The notes: generated from the letters alone by a model not told the origin. DNA of 64,000 bases from Yonghaparkia sp. Root332 (GCF_001425665.1 NZ_LMCX01000002.1:806001-870000); one strand, 5' to 3'. Counted from the stretch's first letter, positions 1-9,039 are shown. Numbers and translations: made by a program.

Positions 1-410
1 ACGTCGGGGCGATCTTCCGCTCGGTCGCGGGGCTCGGGGCGGACGCCGTGCTCGTGACGCCGCGCTGCGCCGACCCGCTGTACCGCCGCAGCGTGCGCGT
101 GTCGATGGGCACCGTGCTGCAGGTGCCGTGGACGCGCCTGCCGGAGTGGGAGGACGCGGCGCCGATCCTGCACGAGGCGGGCTTCACGATCGCCGCCCTC
201 GCCCTCGCCGACGACGCGGTCCCGCTGCGCGACTTCGCCGCGACCGCGCCCGAGCGCGTCGCCGTGCTCGTCGGCGCCGAGGGCGACGGGCTCTCGCGGC
301 AGGCGCTCGCGGCGGCCGACGTCGTCGTGACGATCCCCATGGCCCACGGCGTCGACTCGCTCAACGTCGCGGCCGCGAGCGCGGTCGCGCTCTACGCGCT
401 GCAGGGCTGA
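1..410 (+). CDS. SpoU/TrmH-family RNA 2'-O-methyltransferase, C-terminal part (5' end outside window)
   Basis: The reading frame is open from base 3, so the gene starts upstream of the window. The visible 135 residues are the SpoU (SPOUT) catalytic domain that transfers methyl from AdoMet to a ribose 2'-OH in rRNA or tRNA. All three SpoU motifs can be seen: motif 1 (VGAIFRSVAGLGADAVLV) at the very edge, motif 2 (VLVGAEGDGLS) and motif 3 (IPMAHGVDSLNVAAASAVAL) near the C terminus. The knotted SAM site is therefore complete, but any N-terminal substrate-binding domain is not visible, so the target RNA cannot be named. The stop is 7 bases from the stop of the convergent alpha-galactosidase gene. 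Confidence 0.88.
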   Translation, partial: VGAIFRSVAGLGADAVLVTPRCADPLYRRSVRVSMGTVLQVPWTRLPEWEDAAPILHEAGFTIAALALADDAVPLRDFAATAPERVAVLVGAEGDGLSRQALAAADVVVTIPMAHGVDSLNVAAASAVALYALQG

Positions 411-417
411 GCCGTGA

Positions 418-2535
418 TCACTCGATCGCGGTCGCGTGCAGCACGATCGCCTGCTCGGGCGCGAGCAGCGGCACCGGGATGCCCGCCTCGGCGAGCACTC
501 GGCCCGAGGCGGTGATCTCGCCGGCCGCGAACCACGCGGGGGGAGCATCCTGCACCGCACGCGGAGGCGTGCCGAGCGGGACGAGCGCGACGCGATAGCG
601 GCGATCGGGGTCGAGGCCCGGCAGCCGCAGCGGCGGCGGCACCGAGACGCGCGAGGCGGCGGTCGTCGCGAGGCTGAAGACCGCCTCACCGCGGTCGGGG
701 GCGACGACGCCGTGCACGAGACGGCTCGCGTCATCGTCGGCGTCGACCCGAACGGTGCGCCCCGAGTGCAGCAGGGGCCGGAAACGCTGCACCGTCGCGA
801 CCCAGTCGCGCAGCAGGGCGCGGTCGTCGTCGCTCGCGCGCGTGACATCCCACTCGATGCCCGCGTGGCCGAAGAGCGCCGTCGCGAGGCGCAGCGAGAG
901 GTCGTGCGTGCGGCCCGTGATGTGGGCGCGCGGGGCACCGACGTGGCCGCCGAGCAGCTCGAGCGGCACGAGGATGCTCGAGAAGCGCTGGATGCTCTGC
1001 CTCTCGAGGGCGTCGTTCGTGTCGCTCGTCCAGAAGCGGTGGGTGCGGCGGGCGATGCCGAGGTCGATGCGACCGCCGCCCGAGGCGCACGACTCGATCG
1101 CGACATCCGGGTGCTGGGCGCGCAGCTCGTCGAGCAGTGCGTAGAGCGCGCGCGTCTGCGCCGCCGAGCCTCCGGCCATGAGGGCGCGGTTGTGATCCCA
1201 CTTGAGGAACCGGATGGGGTACTCGGTCAACAGCGCGTCGAGCGCGGCGAGCAGGTGCTCGCGCACCGCCGGGTTCGCGAGATCGAGCGCGTGCTGCCAG
1301 CGCCACGTCGGCGGCACGGCTCCGTCGGAGGAGGCGAGCAGCCAGTCGGGATGCTCGCGCGCGAGCCGCGACTCGGGGCTCACCATCTCGGGCTCGACCC
1401 ACAGGCCGAACTCCATGCCGCGCTGCTCGACGAGACCGACGAGCGGGTGCAGGCCCGCGGGCCAGCGATCGGGGTCGACGATCCAGTCGCCGAGCGCCCG
1501 GCGGTCGTCGGTGCGGCCCGCGAACCAGCCGTCATCGAGCACGAAGCGCTCGACGCCGAGATCGGCGGCGGCGTCGACGAGCGGGGCGAGGGCGTCGAGA
1601 GACTGATCGAAGTACACGGCCTCCCACGTGTTGAGCACGACGGGGCGGTGCGTGGGCGGCGAGATGCGGCGCACGTAGGGGTGGAAGCGGTCGGAGAGAC
1701 CGTCGAGGCCGGCGCCCGAGAAGGCGAAGAGGGCGAGGGGTGCGTCGTAGCGCTCGCCCGGGGCGAGCGCGATCTCGCCAGGCTGCAGCAGCTCCTCGGC
1801 GCCGAGGTGGCGGTGGCCCGTCGCGAGCGACTCGAGGGCGATGCGGCTGTCGCCGCTCCACGCGTGGTGCAGGCTCCAGAGCTCGCCAGCGGCGAAGCCG
1901 AAGCCCGGTGTGCCGGCGACCGTGAGGAACGGCGCATCGTGACCGGGGCGGCCTTGGCGCTGCTCGCGCAGGTGCACGCCGTCGCGCACGGGGCCGCGCT
2001 GCGGGCGGCGCTCACCGGCCCAGAGCCCCGAGAAGTCGAGCAGATCGCTCGCGCGGGCGGGAACGGGCAGTCGCGCTGCGAGCCGACCGAGAGCGACGGG
2101 ATGCCCGCCCGCGGCGGTCGCGGAGACCGACACTTCGACGAGCCCCTCGACGGTGAGCTCTGCGCTCCAGTCGAGGTCGAGCAGGAGGCCGTGCTCGTCG
2201 TGCGCGCGCAGCGAGACGACGAGGCCGGCGGGGGCGGAGCGGTGAACGGCCGTGGGGGTGAGGCGCAGCGGGGAGCGCGAGGCGGGCATCCCCACTCGAT
2301 GCGCCTCGATGCCGGGAAGGCCCGTCCAGCCCTCGGCGGGCGTAGGAAGGATCGAGGGCACGAGCGGGATGTCGGGCGAGCTCGGCGCGATCGCAGGAGC
2401 CGCAGCGACGACGGCGAGGTCGGCGTCAGCCAGATCGCCGAGGTCGGGGCCCCAGTAGCGGACGGCGGGCACGGCCGCGCCGCGGGCGTCGAGCACGAAG
2501 CTGACACCCGCGGCGCGGAGGTGGTGCAGGGAGAT
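418..2535 (-). CDS. GH36 alpha-galactosidase
   Basis: About 705 residues, the usual size for intracellular GH36 alpha-galactosidases that release terminal alpha-galactose from raffinose-type sugars or galactosides. The catalytic barrel shows the nucleophile motif FLKWDHNR (Asp near residue 448) and the acid/base motif WTSDTNDALER (Asp near 505), and an upstream DDGWF motif. There is no signal peptide. It is the last gene of the galactoside operon and overlaps the end of the binding-protein gene. No ATG, GTG or TTG lies at a sensible place: the only start with a good ribosome site is an ATC, 5 bases after AAGGAG, which itself sits in the last codons of the upstream gene. The N terminus is needed for the family, so I take ATC as the likely start; the next GTG would remove about 12 residues. 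Confidence 0.9.
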   Translation of the reverse strand: MSLHHLRAAGVSFVLDARGAAVPAVRYWGPDLGDLADADLAVVAAAPAIAPSSPDIPLVPSILPTPAEGWTGLPGIEAHRVGMPASRSPLRLTPTAVHRSAPAGLVVSLRAHDEHGLLLDLDWSAELTVEGLVEVSVSATAAGGHPVALGRLAARLPVPARASDLLDFSGLWAGERRPQRGPVRDGVHLREQRQGRPGHDAPFLTVAGTPGFGFAAGELWSLHHAWSGDSRIALESLATGHRHLGAEELLQPGEIALAPGERYDAPLALFAFSGAGLDGLSDRFHPYVRRISPPTHRPVVLNTWEAVYFDQSLDALAPLVDAAADLGVERFVLDDGWFAGRTDDRRALGDWIVDPDRWPAGLHPLVGLVEQRGMEFGLWVEPEMVSPESRLAREHPDWLLASSDGAVPPTWRWQHALDLANPAVREHLLAALDALLTEYPIRFLKWDHNRALMAGGSAAQTRALYALLDELRAQHPDVAIESCASGGGRIDLGIARRTHRFWTSDTNDALERQSIQRFSSILVPLELLGGHVGAPRAHITGRTHDLSLRLATALFGHAGIEWDVTRASDDDRALLRDWVATVQRFRPLLHSGRTVRVDADDDASRLVHGVVAPDRGEAVFSLATTAASRVSVPPPLRLPGLDPDRRYRVALVPLGTPPRAVQDAPPAWFAAGEITASGRVLAEAGIPVPLLAPEQAIVLHATAIE

Positions 2536-2537
2536 GG

Positions 2538-3869
2538 TTACTCCTTGACCGGGATCGCTGCTGCCTTGAGAGCATCGATCGTGGACGACTGGCCCGACTG
2601 CAGGGCTTCGAGGAGCGTACCGCTGCCCGAGACCGCACCGGAGAAGCCGTCGGCGACGTCGTTGTAGACCTGCGTCATCGTCGGGCCCCACGTGAAGTCG
2701 GGGTCGACGTTGTTGCCGGCCTCGGCGAACACCTCGTAGATCTTCTGTCCGCCGTAGAACTCGACGCCCTCGCCGAAGACGGGCAGGTCGGCGCCCTCGA
2801 TCGTCGCGGGGTAGATGTTGGCGGTCTTGTTCATCGCGGTGAGCGCGTCAGCGTCGGTGTTGAGCCAGAGCGCGAACTGAGCGGCCTCGTACGGGTGGTC
2901 CGAGCCCTTCAGCACGGCCGTGGTCGAACCGCCCCAGTTGCCCGCGGCCGACTCGCCGGCCTCCCACTGCGGCATCGGCGCGACAGCCCAGTTGCCGGCG
3001 GTGTCAGGCGCGCCGCTCGCGATCGTGTTGGCGCCCCAGACGGCCGAGACCCAGGTCCAGATCTCGCTCGAGTTGTAGGCGGCGTTCCACTCATCGGTCC
3101 ACGGCGGGTAGACGGCGACGAGGTCCTCGTCGATCAGACCCTGCCAGTACTCGGCGACGCGAGTGGTCTCCTCACCGGTGAGGTTGACCTCCCACTGCTC
3201 GCCGTCGTTGGCGAACCACTCGCCACCGGCCTGCCAGACGAGACCGGCGAAGGCGTTGATGTCGCTCTGCGAGAAGTTGTTGATGTACCCGCCCTGCTCG
3301 CGGATCTGCGCGGCAGCGGCCTGGTACTCCTCCCACGTGGTCGGCACCGGGATGCCAGCGGCCTCGAAGAGGTCGGCGCGGTAGAACATGGCCATGGGGC
3401 CGGTGTCCTGCGGGATCGCGTAGACCGCGTCCTCCTCGCCGAAGGTGACCTGGCTCCAGGTCCACGGCACGAACTGGTCCTCGGCCTCGAGGATTCCCTC
3501 GCAGGCCGCGATGTTCTCGAGGCCGTCCTGCACGCGGAAGTTGGGCATCGCGTCGAACTCGATCTGGCCCAGGTCGGGGGCGTTGCCGGCCTCGAGCTGG
3601 TTGAAGAAGTTCTGGTACGTGCCGCCGTTGCCGTTCGGTCCGGTCTGGACCTCGACCTGGATGTCGGGGTTCTCCTCGTTCCAGATGGCCACGGCCTCCT
3701 CGACGCCGGGGAGCCAGCTCGTGAAGGTCAGGGTGACGGGGCCGTCGGAGGGAGCGCAGTCGCCTCCGGCGGCGCCGGGGGCTTCGCTGCCTCCGGTCGA
3801 GCAGGCAGTGAGTGCCAGCGCCGTGAGAGCCGCCATGGCTCCGACGCGGGCGACGGTGGAGATCGCCAT
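2538..3869 (-). CDS. CUT1-type ABC transporter sugar-binding lipoprotein
   Basis: 443 residues, typical for extracellular solute-binding proteins family 1. The N terminus is a lipoprotein signal with a lipobox ending LTAC, so the mature protein would be anchored to the outer face of the membrane and deliver sugar to the two permeases encoded just upstream. The start ATG has AAAGGA 5 bases in front. A 98-base gap separates it from the preceding permease gene, the largest gap in the operon, which may allow its own higher expression. The genes on either side encode alpha- and beta-galactosidases, so a galactoside (for example a galacto-oligosaccharide or raffinose-type sugar) is the inferred ligand. 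No ATPase is encoded in the operon; a shared MsiK-like ATPase elsewhere is likely. Confidence 0.93.
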   Translation of the reverse strand: MAISTVARVGAMAALTALALTACSTGGSEAPGAAGGDCAPSDGPVTLTFTSWLPGVEEAVAIWNEENPDIQVEVQTGPNGNGGTYQNFFNQLEAGNAPDLGQIEFDAMPNFRVQDGLENIAACEGILEAEDQFVPWTWSQVTFGEEDAVYAIPQDTGPMAMFYRADLFEAAGIPVPTTWEEYQAAAAQIREQGGYINNFSQSDINAFAGLVWQAGGEWFANDGEQWEVNLTGEETTRVAEYWQGLIDEDLVAVYPPWTDEWNAAYNSSEIWTWVSAVWGANTIASGAPDTAGNWAVAPMPQWEAGESAAGNWGGSTTAVLKGSDHPYEAAQFALWLNTDADALTAMNKTANIYPATIEGADLPVFGEGVEFYGGQKIYEVFAEAGNNVDPDFTWGPTMTQVYNDVADGFSGAVSGSGTLLEALQSGQSSTIDALKAAAIPVKE

Positions 3870-3967
3870 GCGATGTTCCTTTCTCTTGGTGGTTGTGGTG
3901 CGGGTCGTTCGGGTCGTGCGGTTTCGTGCGCCCGGCCTCAGGGGGGACGGGAGTTCGGGGGAGGGCC

Positions 3968-4894
3968 CTACTTGAGGCCGCCGTTCGCGAGCCCCGACTG
4001 CCAGAAGCGCTGCAGGCCGAGGAACGTGAGGATGAGCGGGATGATCGACAGGAGCGAGCCGATGATGACGAGCGCGCGGATGTCGGGGATCTGGCTCACC
4101 TGCGTGTTCCAGACGTACAGGCCGAGCGTGACGGGGAAGAGGCTCTCGTCGCGCAGCATGATGAGCGGCAGGAAGAAGTTGTTCCAGATCGCGACGAACT
4201 GGAACAGGAAGATCGTCACGAGCGCCGGCGCCATGAGGCGCGTGGCGACCGTGAAGAACGTGCGCACCTCGCCCGCGCCGTCGATGCGCGCCGCCTCGAT
4301 GATCTCGTCGGGCACGCTCGCCGCGGCGTAGATGCGCGAGAGGTAGACGCCGAAGGGGCTCACGAGGCTCGGCAGGAAGACCGCCCAGATCGTGTTCGTC
4401 GCGCCGACCTGGCTGAAGAGCAGGAAGAGCGGGAGCGCGAGCGCCGTGGCGGGCACGAGCACGCCGCCGAGGATGACGTTGAAGAGCGTCTCGCGACCGC
4501 GGAAGGTGTACTTCGCGATCGCGTAGCCGGCCATCGCCGCGATGATCGTCGCGATGAGGGCGCCGATGCCCGCGTAGAGCGCGCTGTTGGCGAGCCAGCG
4601 CAGGAACACCGCGTTGCGGTAGTCGAAGAGCGCCGCGATGTTCTCGAAGAGCGCGAAGTCGGCGAACCACAGCGGCGCGGTCGTCGTGAAGTCGGCGCGC
4701 GTCTTGCTCGACGCGACGAAGAGCCACCAGATCGGCGTGAGGAAGTACAGCGTCGCGACGACCATGACGGCCATGGCGATCGTGCGCGAAACGGCGCTCT
4801 CGCGGATGCCGCTGTGCTGGCTCGAGCCCGACCCGCGCGCGCGGCGCGGCGTCACGGCGTTCGCCGATCGAGGGGATGCTGTGGTCGCGGTCAT
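3968..4894 (-). CDS. CUT1-type sugar ABC transporter permease (MalG-like)
   Basis: 308 residues with six predicted membrane helices and the conserved permease loop, visible as EAARIDGAGEVRTFFTV, which docks on the ATPase. It is the MalG-type partner of the adjoining permease. The N-terminal 25-30 residues are polar and cytoplasmic. The ATG start overlaps the stop of the upstream permease as ATGA, so the two are translationally coupled and probably made in equal amounts. Function as half of the channel of a galactoside importer is inferred from the flanking glycosidases. Confidence 0.93.
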   Translation of the reverse strand: MTATTASPRSANAVTPRRARGSGSSQHSGIRESAVSRTIAMAVMVVATLYFLTPIWWLFVASSKTRADFTTTAPLWFADFALFENIAALFDYRNAVFLRWLANSALYAGIGALIATIIAAMAGYAIAKYTFRGRETLFNVILGGVLVPATALALPLFLLFSQVGATNTIWAVFLPSLVSPFGVYLSRIYAAASVPDEIIEAARIDGAGEVRTFFTVATRLMAPALVTIFLFQFVAIWNNFFLPLIMLRDESLFPVTLGLYVWNTQVSQIPDIRALVIIGSLLSIIPLILTFLGLQRFWQSGLANGGLK

Positions 4895-5784
4895 GCTGCC
4901 GTCCTCCGCTGCGTGAGCTTGAGCACCGTGAACGAGAGCACGAACGTCGCGAGTGCGAGCACGACGCTCATCGCGGCGGCGAGGCTGATGTTCGGGATCG
5001 ATGCCGTGGAGTAGATGGTGAGGTTCGGGGTGAACGTGCTCGTCACGGCCGAGCTGAACGACTGGAACACCTGCGGCTCGGCGAGCAGCTGCAGCGTTCC
5101 GATGATCGAGAAGATGCCCGTGAGCACGAGGGCCGGCACGACGAGCGGGATCTTGATCGACCACGCGATGCGGAACTGGCTCGCGCCGTCGAGGCGCGCG
5201 GCCTCGTAGATCTCGCTCGGGATCGCCAGGAGCGCCGAGTAGATGATGAGCATGTTGTAGCCCACGTAGACCCACGTGACGACGTTCGCGATCGACCAGA
5301 GCACCGACTCGGCCGAGAGGAAGTCGACGGTCTGCGTCACTCCCGTGAAGGGCGAGAGGTTGGGCGAGTACAGGAAGCCCCACATGATCGCGGCGATGAC
5401 GCTCGGCACGGCGTACGGCGCGAAGAAGGCGAGTCGGAAGAACTTCGACCCGCGCACGAGCGGTGAGTCGAGCAGCAGCGCGAGGATCAGCGCCACGCCG
5501 AGCATGATCGGCACCTGCACGACGCCGAAGAGCAGCACGCGGCCGATCGACGACCAGAACGCCTCGTTCTCGAAGACGGCGATGTACTGCGTGAGCCCGC
5601 CGAAGACCTGCACGGCGGGGCCGAAGGTGCCGTCGCGCTCGACGACGAGCAGCGACTGGTAGACGGCGTACCCGATGGGGATGACGTAGAACAGGGCGAA
5701 GAGCGCCCCGAACGGGACGAGGAAGACCGCGAGGGCTCCGCGGTGGCGGATTCCGCGCGACTTGCGCACGGCTGTGTCGGTCAC
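4891..5784 (-). CDS. CUT1-type sugar ABC transporter permease (MalF-like)
   Basis: 297 residues with about six membrane helices and the EAA loop (EAARLDGASQFRIAWSI). It forms the membrane channel together with the next permease. The GTG start overlaps the TGA stop of the beta-galactosidase gene (GTGA), so translation is coupled. A short basic N terminus precedes the first helix. Earlier in-frame starts would run deep into the beta-galactosidase gene and encode low-complexity Arg-rich sequence, so they are rejected. Confidence 0.92.
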   Translation of the reverse strand: MTDTAVRKSRGIRHRGALAVFLVPFGALFALFYVIPIGYAVYQSLLVVERDGTFGPAVQVFGGLTQYIAVFENEAFWSSIGRVLLFGVVQVPIMLGVALILALLLDSPLVRGSKFFRLAFFAPYAVPSVIAAIMWGFLYSPNLSPFTGVTQTVDFLSAESVLWSIANVVTWVYVGYNMLIIYSALLAIPSEIYEAARLDGASQFRIAWSIKIPLVVPALVLTGIFSIIGTLQLLAEPQVFQSFSSAVTSTFTPNLTIYSTASIPNISLAAAMSVVLALATFVLSFTVLKLTQRRTAA

Positions 5785-7832
5785 GATTCGCTCCTCTCGG
5801 TGAGCACGGCGATGACCCCGCCGGCGGGGACGACGGTCGACCCGGAGGCGACCTCGCTGCCCGAGACGAGGTCGACACCCGCGAGCGCGAGGCCCGTGAG
5901 TGCGAGCGGCTCGTCGCGGTGGTTGATGACGATCATGATGCTTCGGTCGGCGGCAGAGCGCACGACGATGTCGACATCGTCTCCGACCTCGATGGTGGGG
6001 ATGCCCGCCTCGGCGCACAGCCGCCGCATGAGGTCGCGCAGCGGGTCGGCCTCGAGTGCCGTCGCGACGTACCACGCGGCGCCCGCGCCGTGCACGGCGC
6101 GCGTGAGCGCGGCAGACCCGGCCGCGGGGCCGGTCGCGAACCGATCGAGCACCTCGGCGCGCTCGGCGCGCAGCGCCTCGCTCCAGATGGTGCCCGTCGC
6201 GCCGCTCTCGAGCGTGACGGTCTCATCGGCGGCGAGAGGGCGCAGCTCGTCGATGACGAGGCCGAGCAGCTCGCGGAAGGCTCCCGGGTAGCCGCCGAGG
6301 CGGATCGCGGCCTCGTCATCGGCGATGCCGGTGAAGGGAGTGACGAGAACCGTCGCGCCGCTCGACGCGGCCCGATCGATCGCGTCGGCAGCAGCATCCG
6401 ATGCCGCATAGAGAGTGGGCACGACGACGAGGTCGTAGCCCTCGAGCGCGTCGCCGGGGCGCACCATGTCGACCGTCACGCCGAGCGAGCGCAGGGCCGC
6501 GTGGTAGCGGCGCGCCTCGGGCAGGTAGCGCAGCAGCTGGCTGGGGTGCGTGTCGACCTCGGCGGCCCAGCGGGCGTCGAACCCGACGACCATGGCCGCG
6601 CGCGCCTCGACGCGCGTGCCGACGACGGGCTCGAGTCGGTCGAGCAGCGCCGAGAGCTCGACGCTCTGCTGCCAGGCCGGGCCGGTCGCGCCGGCGTGGG
6701 GGAGGAGCGCGGAGTGGAACTTCTCGGCGCCGCGCTGCGAAGCGCGCCATTGGAAGAAGCACACCGAGTCGGCGCCTCGCGCGACGTGGCCGACGGCGGT
6801 GCGCGCGAGCTCGCCCTCGCGCTTGGCGTGGTTGACCGGCTGCCAGCTGACGGCGCTCGTCGAGGTCTCCATGAGCATCCACGGCGCACCGCCGGCGAGG
6901 CCGCGCGTCAGATCGGCGCTGAAGGCGAGCTCGGCGAGCGGGTCGGCGAGGCGGTGGTCGAGGTAGTGGTCGTTGGCGACGAGGTCGAGGTCGGCGGTCC
7001 AGCTCCAGTAGTCGAGCGCCGAGATGTGGTCGGTCACCATGAGGTTCGTCGTGACGGGCGCCGACGACGCGCGGCGGATGACGGCGGCCTCGGCACGGTA
7101 CTGCGCGAGCTGCTCGTCGGAGGAGAAGCGCTGGAAGTCGAGCAGCTGCGCCGGGTTGCCGGCCGAGAGCGTCGTGCGCGGCGGCAGGATGTCGGCCCAC
7201 TCGCTGTAGCGCTGGCTCCAGAAGGCGGTGCCCCACGCAGTGTTGAGCGCCTCGATCGTGCCGTACCGGGCCTCGAGCCAGCGACGGAACGCGGCCGCCG
7301 AGACGTCGCAGTAGCAGTGCGCGTTGTGGCAGCCGAGCTCGTTGCTCACGTGCCACAGGGCGATCGCGGGGTGCTGCCCGTAGCGGGTGGCGACGCGCTC
7401 GACGAGAGCGAGCGACCGCTCGCGGTACACGGGCGAGCTCGGGCACCAGGCCTGGCGACCACCGGGGTAGGCGATCACGCCGCTCCTGTCGCGCGGCAGG
7501 ATCTCAGGGTGCAGGCGCGTCAGCCACGGCGGCGGCGAGGCGGTGCCCGTGCCCAGATTGATGCGGATGCCCGCCTCGTGCAGGAGGCCGATGATCTCGT
7601 CGAGCCCGCCGAAGTCGAACTCGCCGTCGCGAGGCTCGAGGTGCGCCCACCCGAAGATGTTGATCGCGACGAGGTCGATGCCGAGCTCGGTCATGAGCCG
7701 AACATCCTCGCGCCAGACCTCGCGACCCCACTGCTCGGGGTTGTAGTCGCACCCCAGCACGATCGACCGCGTCGGCCAGCCGGGCACGAGAGCGGCCGGG
7801 GCCGTGCGGGGGAGTACGGGGGTGAGGCTCAC
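5781..7832 (-). CDS. GH42 beta-galactosidase
   Basis: 683 residues, the normal size for family 42 beta-galactosidases, which act inside the cell on terminal beta-galactosides. The TIM barrel carries the acid/base Glu165 in HVSNELG and the nucleophile Glu321 in WMLMETSTS. The zinc-cluster cysteines expected in this family are visible in GCHNAHCYCD (168-176) together with Cys130. No secretion signal. It is the first gene of the operon and lies downstream of a sigma-70-like promoter overlapped by an operator. The GTG start has only a weak ribosome site (AGGAC). Confidence 0.95.
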   Translation of the reverse strand: MSLTPVLPRTAPAALVPGWPTRSIVLGCDYNPEQWGREVWREDVRLMTELGIDLVAINIFGWAHLEPRDGEFDFGGLDEIIGLLHEAGIRINLGTGTASPPPWLTRLHPEILPRDRSGVIAYPGGRQAWCPSSPVYRERSLALVERVATRYGQHPAIALWHVSNELGCHNAHCYCDVSAAAFRRWLEARYGTIEALNTAWGTAFWSQRYSEWADILPPRTTLSAGNPAQLLDFQRFSSDEQLAQYRAEAAVIRRASSAPVTTNLMVTDHISALDYWSWTADLDLVANDHYLDHRLADPLAELAFSADLTRGLAGGAPWMLMETSTSAVSWQPVNHAKREGELARTAVGHVARGADSVCFFQWRASQRGAEKFHSALLPHAGATGPAWQQSVELSALLDRLEPVVGTRVEARAAMVVGFDARWAAEVDTHPSQLLRYLPEARRYHAALRSLGVTVDMVRPGDALEGYDLVVVPTLYAASDAAADAIDRAASSGATVLVTPFTGIADDEAAIRLGGYPGAFRELLGLVIDELRPLAADETVTLESGATGTIWSEALRAERAEVLDRFATGPAAGSAALTRAVHGAGAAWYVATALEADPLRDLMRRLCAEAGIPTIEVGDDVDIVVRSAADRSIMIVINHRDEPLALTGLALAGVDLVSGSEVASGSTVVPAGGVIAVLTERSES

Positions 7833-7875
7833 GGACCGTCCTGTTCCATCGTCAACATCGTTGTCGCTCGAGGAA

Positions 7876-7893
7876 TCTGGGAGCGTGCACAGA
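7876..7893. promoter_or_regulatory. Operator-like repeat O2 for the LacI-type regulator
   Basis: TCTGGGAGCGTGCACAGA, repeated identically 46 bases away. The core TGGGAGCGTGCACA matches 11 of 14 positions of the CebR-type actinobacterial LacI operator TGGGAGCGCTCCCA. It lies within the transcribed leader of the beta-galactosidase operon. Confidence 0.6.
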
Positions 7894-7921
7894 GTGGCCT
7901 GTGACGATCGCTCGGAGGATT

Positions 7922-7939
7922 TCTGGGAGCGTGCACAGA
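7922..7939. promoter_or_regulatory. Operator-like repeat O1 overlapping the galactoside-operon promoter
   Basis: Second copy of the same 18-mer; the flanks are also similar (TCGCTCG upstream of both). It begins inside the predicted -10 of the leftward promoter, so binding here would block RNA polymerase. Confidence 0.6.
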
Positions 7940-7966
7940 ATAGGCACCCCGGCGTCGGAGTGTCAA
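7937..7966 (-). promoter_or_regulatory. Promoter of the galactoside operon
   Basis: On the minus strand a perfect TTGACA (7966-7961) is followed after 18 bases by TATTCT (7942-7937). The predicted transcription start is near 7930, about 100 bases before the beta-galactosidase GTG. Confidence 0.6.
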
Positions 7967-8001
7967 CGATGCACCGCGCGTTCCGGCGTGTCGCGCGTGG
8001 T

Positions 8002-8007
8002 TACACT
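8002..8007 (+). promoter_or_regulatory. -10 element for a leaderless lacI-type transcript
   Basis: TACACT is followed by six bases and then the ATG at 8014, the spacing expected if transcription starts at the A of the start codon. There is no ribosome site. Confidence 0.5.
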
Positions 8008-8013
8008 GGCGAA

Positions 8014-9039
8014 ATGACCCCGCCGCCGTCGCGCCCCAAACGCGCCACGATCTTCGACGTCGCGGCCGAAGCGGGTGTCTCGCGCGGCACCGTCTCGCGC
8101 GTTCTCAACGGCGAGCCGTACGTCTCGGAGGCCGCGCGCCAGGCGATCGAGGCGGCCATCGCGAAGGTCGGCTACGTGCGGAACACCGCCGCGCGGAACC
8201 TCGCCAGGCAGTCCTCCGGAGCCATCGCGCTCATCGTGCACGAGCCGCACTCGGTCTTCGTCGACGACCCCAACATCGGCAACATCCTCCTCGGCACCAA
8301 CAGCGCCCTCTCGGCCGCCGACTACCAGCTCGTCACGCTCGTGATCGAGACCGACCGCGACTCCGAGCGCGTGAGCGGCTACCTCGGCGGCGGCTTCGTC
8401 GACGGCGCCATCATCGTCTCCGCGCGCGAGGGCGACCCGATCTCGCGCGCGATCGCCGAGCTGCGCCTTCCGGCCGTCATGATCGGCCGACCCGACAACC
8501 AGCCTCGGCTCGCCTGGGTCGGCATCGACAACCGCGGCGCCGCGCAGCAGATCTCCGAGCGGCTCGCCGCGACCGGCCGCCGACGCGTCGGCATGATCGC
8601 CGCCGGCCTCGACCGCGACTCCGGCCGCGATCGCCTCGCCGGCTTCCGGGATGCCCTGGGCGAGCACTACGACGCCGATCTCGTCTCGCGACAGCCCTTC
8701 TACACCTTCGACGCCGGCGTCGCGGGCATGACCGAGCTCCTCGAGCGCGACCCGGCCGTCGACGGCGTCTTCGCGGCGTCGGACGCGGTCGCCGCAGGGG
8801 CGATCGACGTCCTGCGCGCCCGCGGGCGCCGAGTGCCGGAGGACGTCGGCGTCGTCGGCTTCGACGACTCGGCCTGGGCGCTGCGCAGCCAGCCGCTGCT
8901 GTCGACCGTCCGGCAGCCCGCCGCATCGCTCGGAGCCCGCGCGGCCGAGCTCGTGCTCGAGCAGATCCGCTCGGGAGGCACGAGCGGCGATGGGGGAGTC
9001 GTTCTCGACACCGAGGTCATCTGGCGGGCCTCGGCCTGA
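8014..9039 (+). CDS. LacI-family transcriptional regulator of the galactoside operon
   Basis: 341 residues: an N-terminal LacI helix-turn-helix (ATIFDVAAEAGVSRGTVSRV, residues 11-30), a hinge helix around 58-66, and a periplasmic-binding-protein-like effector domain ending near residue 335. It is divergent from the alpha/beta-galactosidase operon, and two identical operator-like repeats lie between them, so local repression relieved by a galactoside or galactose is inferred. The ATG is chosen because it sits 6 bases after a -10 hexamer and begins just before the helix-turn-helix; longer in-frame versions run across the operators. Confidence 0.93.
   Translation: MTPPPSRPKRATIFDVAAEAGVSRGTVSRVLNGEPYVSEAARQAIEAAIAKVGYVRNTAARNLARQSSGAIALIVHEPHSVFVDDPNIGNILLGTNSALSAADYQLVTLVIETDRDSERVSGYLGGGFVDGAIIVSAREGDPISRAIAELRLPAVMIGRPDNQPRLAWVGIDNRGAAQQISERLAATGRRRVGMIAAGLDRDSGRDRLAGFRDALGEHYDADLVSRQPFYTFDAGVAGMTELLERDPAVDGVFAASDAVAAGAIDVLRARGRRVPEDVGVVGFDDSAWALRSQPLLSTVRQPAASLGARAAELVLEQIRSGGTSGDGGVVLDTEVIWRASA

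Noticed and set aside
436-2667. 743-residue open frame on the plus strand opposite the alpha-galactosidase
   Set aside because: Antisense frame kept open by high GC; Arg/Glu/Ala-rich, no recognisable domain, while the minus strand encodes a complete GH36 enzyme.
3870-3967. Riboswitch or terminator in the 98-base gap before the binding-protein gene
   Set aside because: The stretch is C/A-rich on the coding strand with little stable pairing; no known RNA family recognised.
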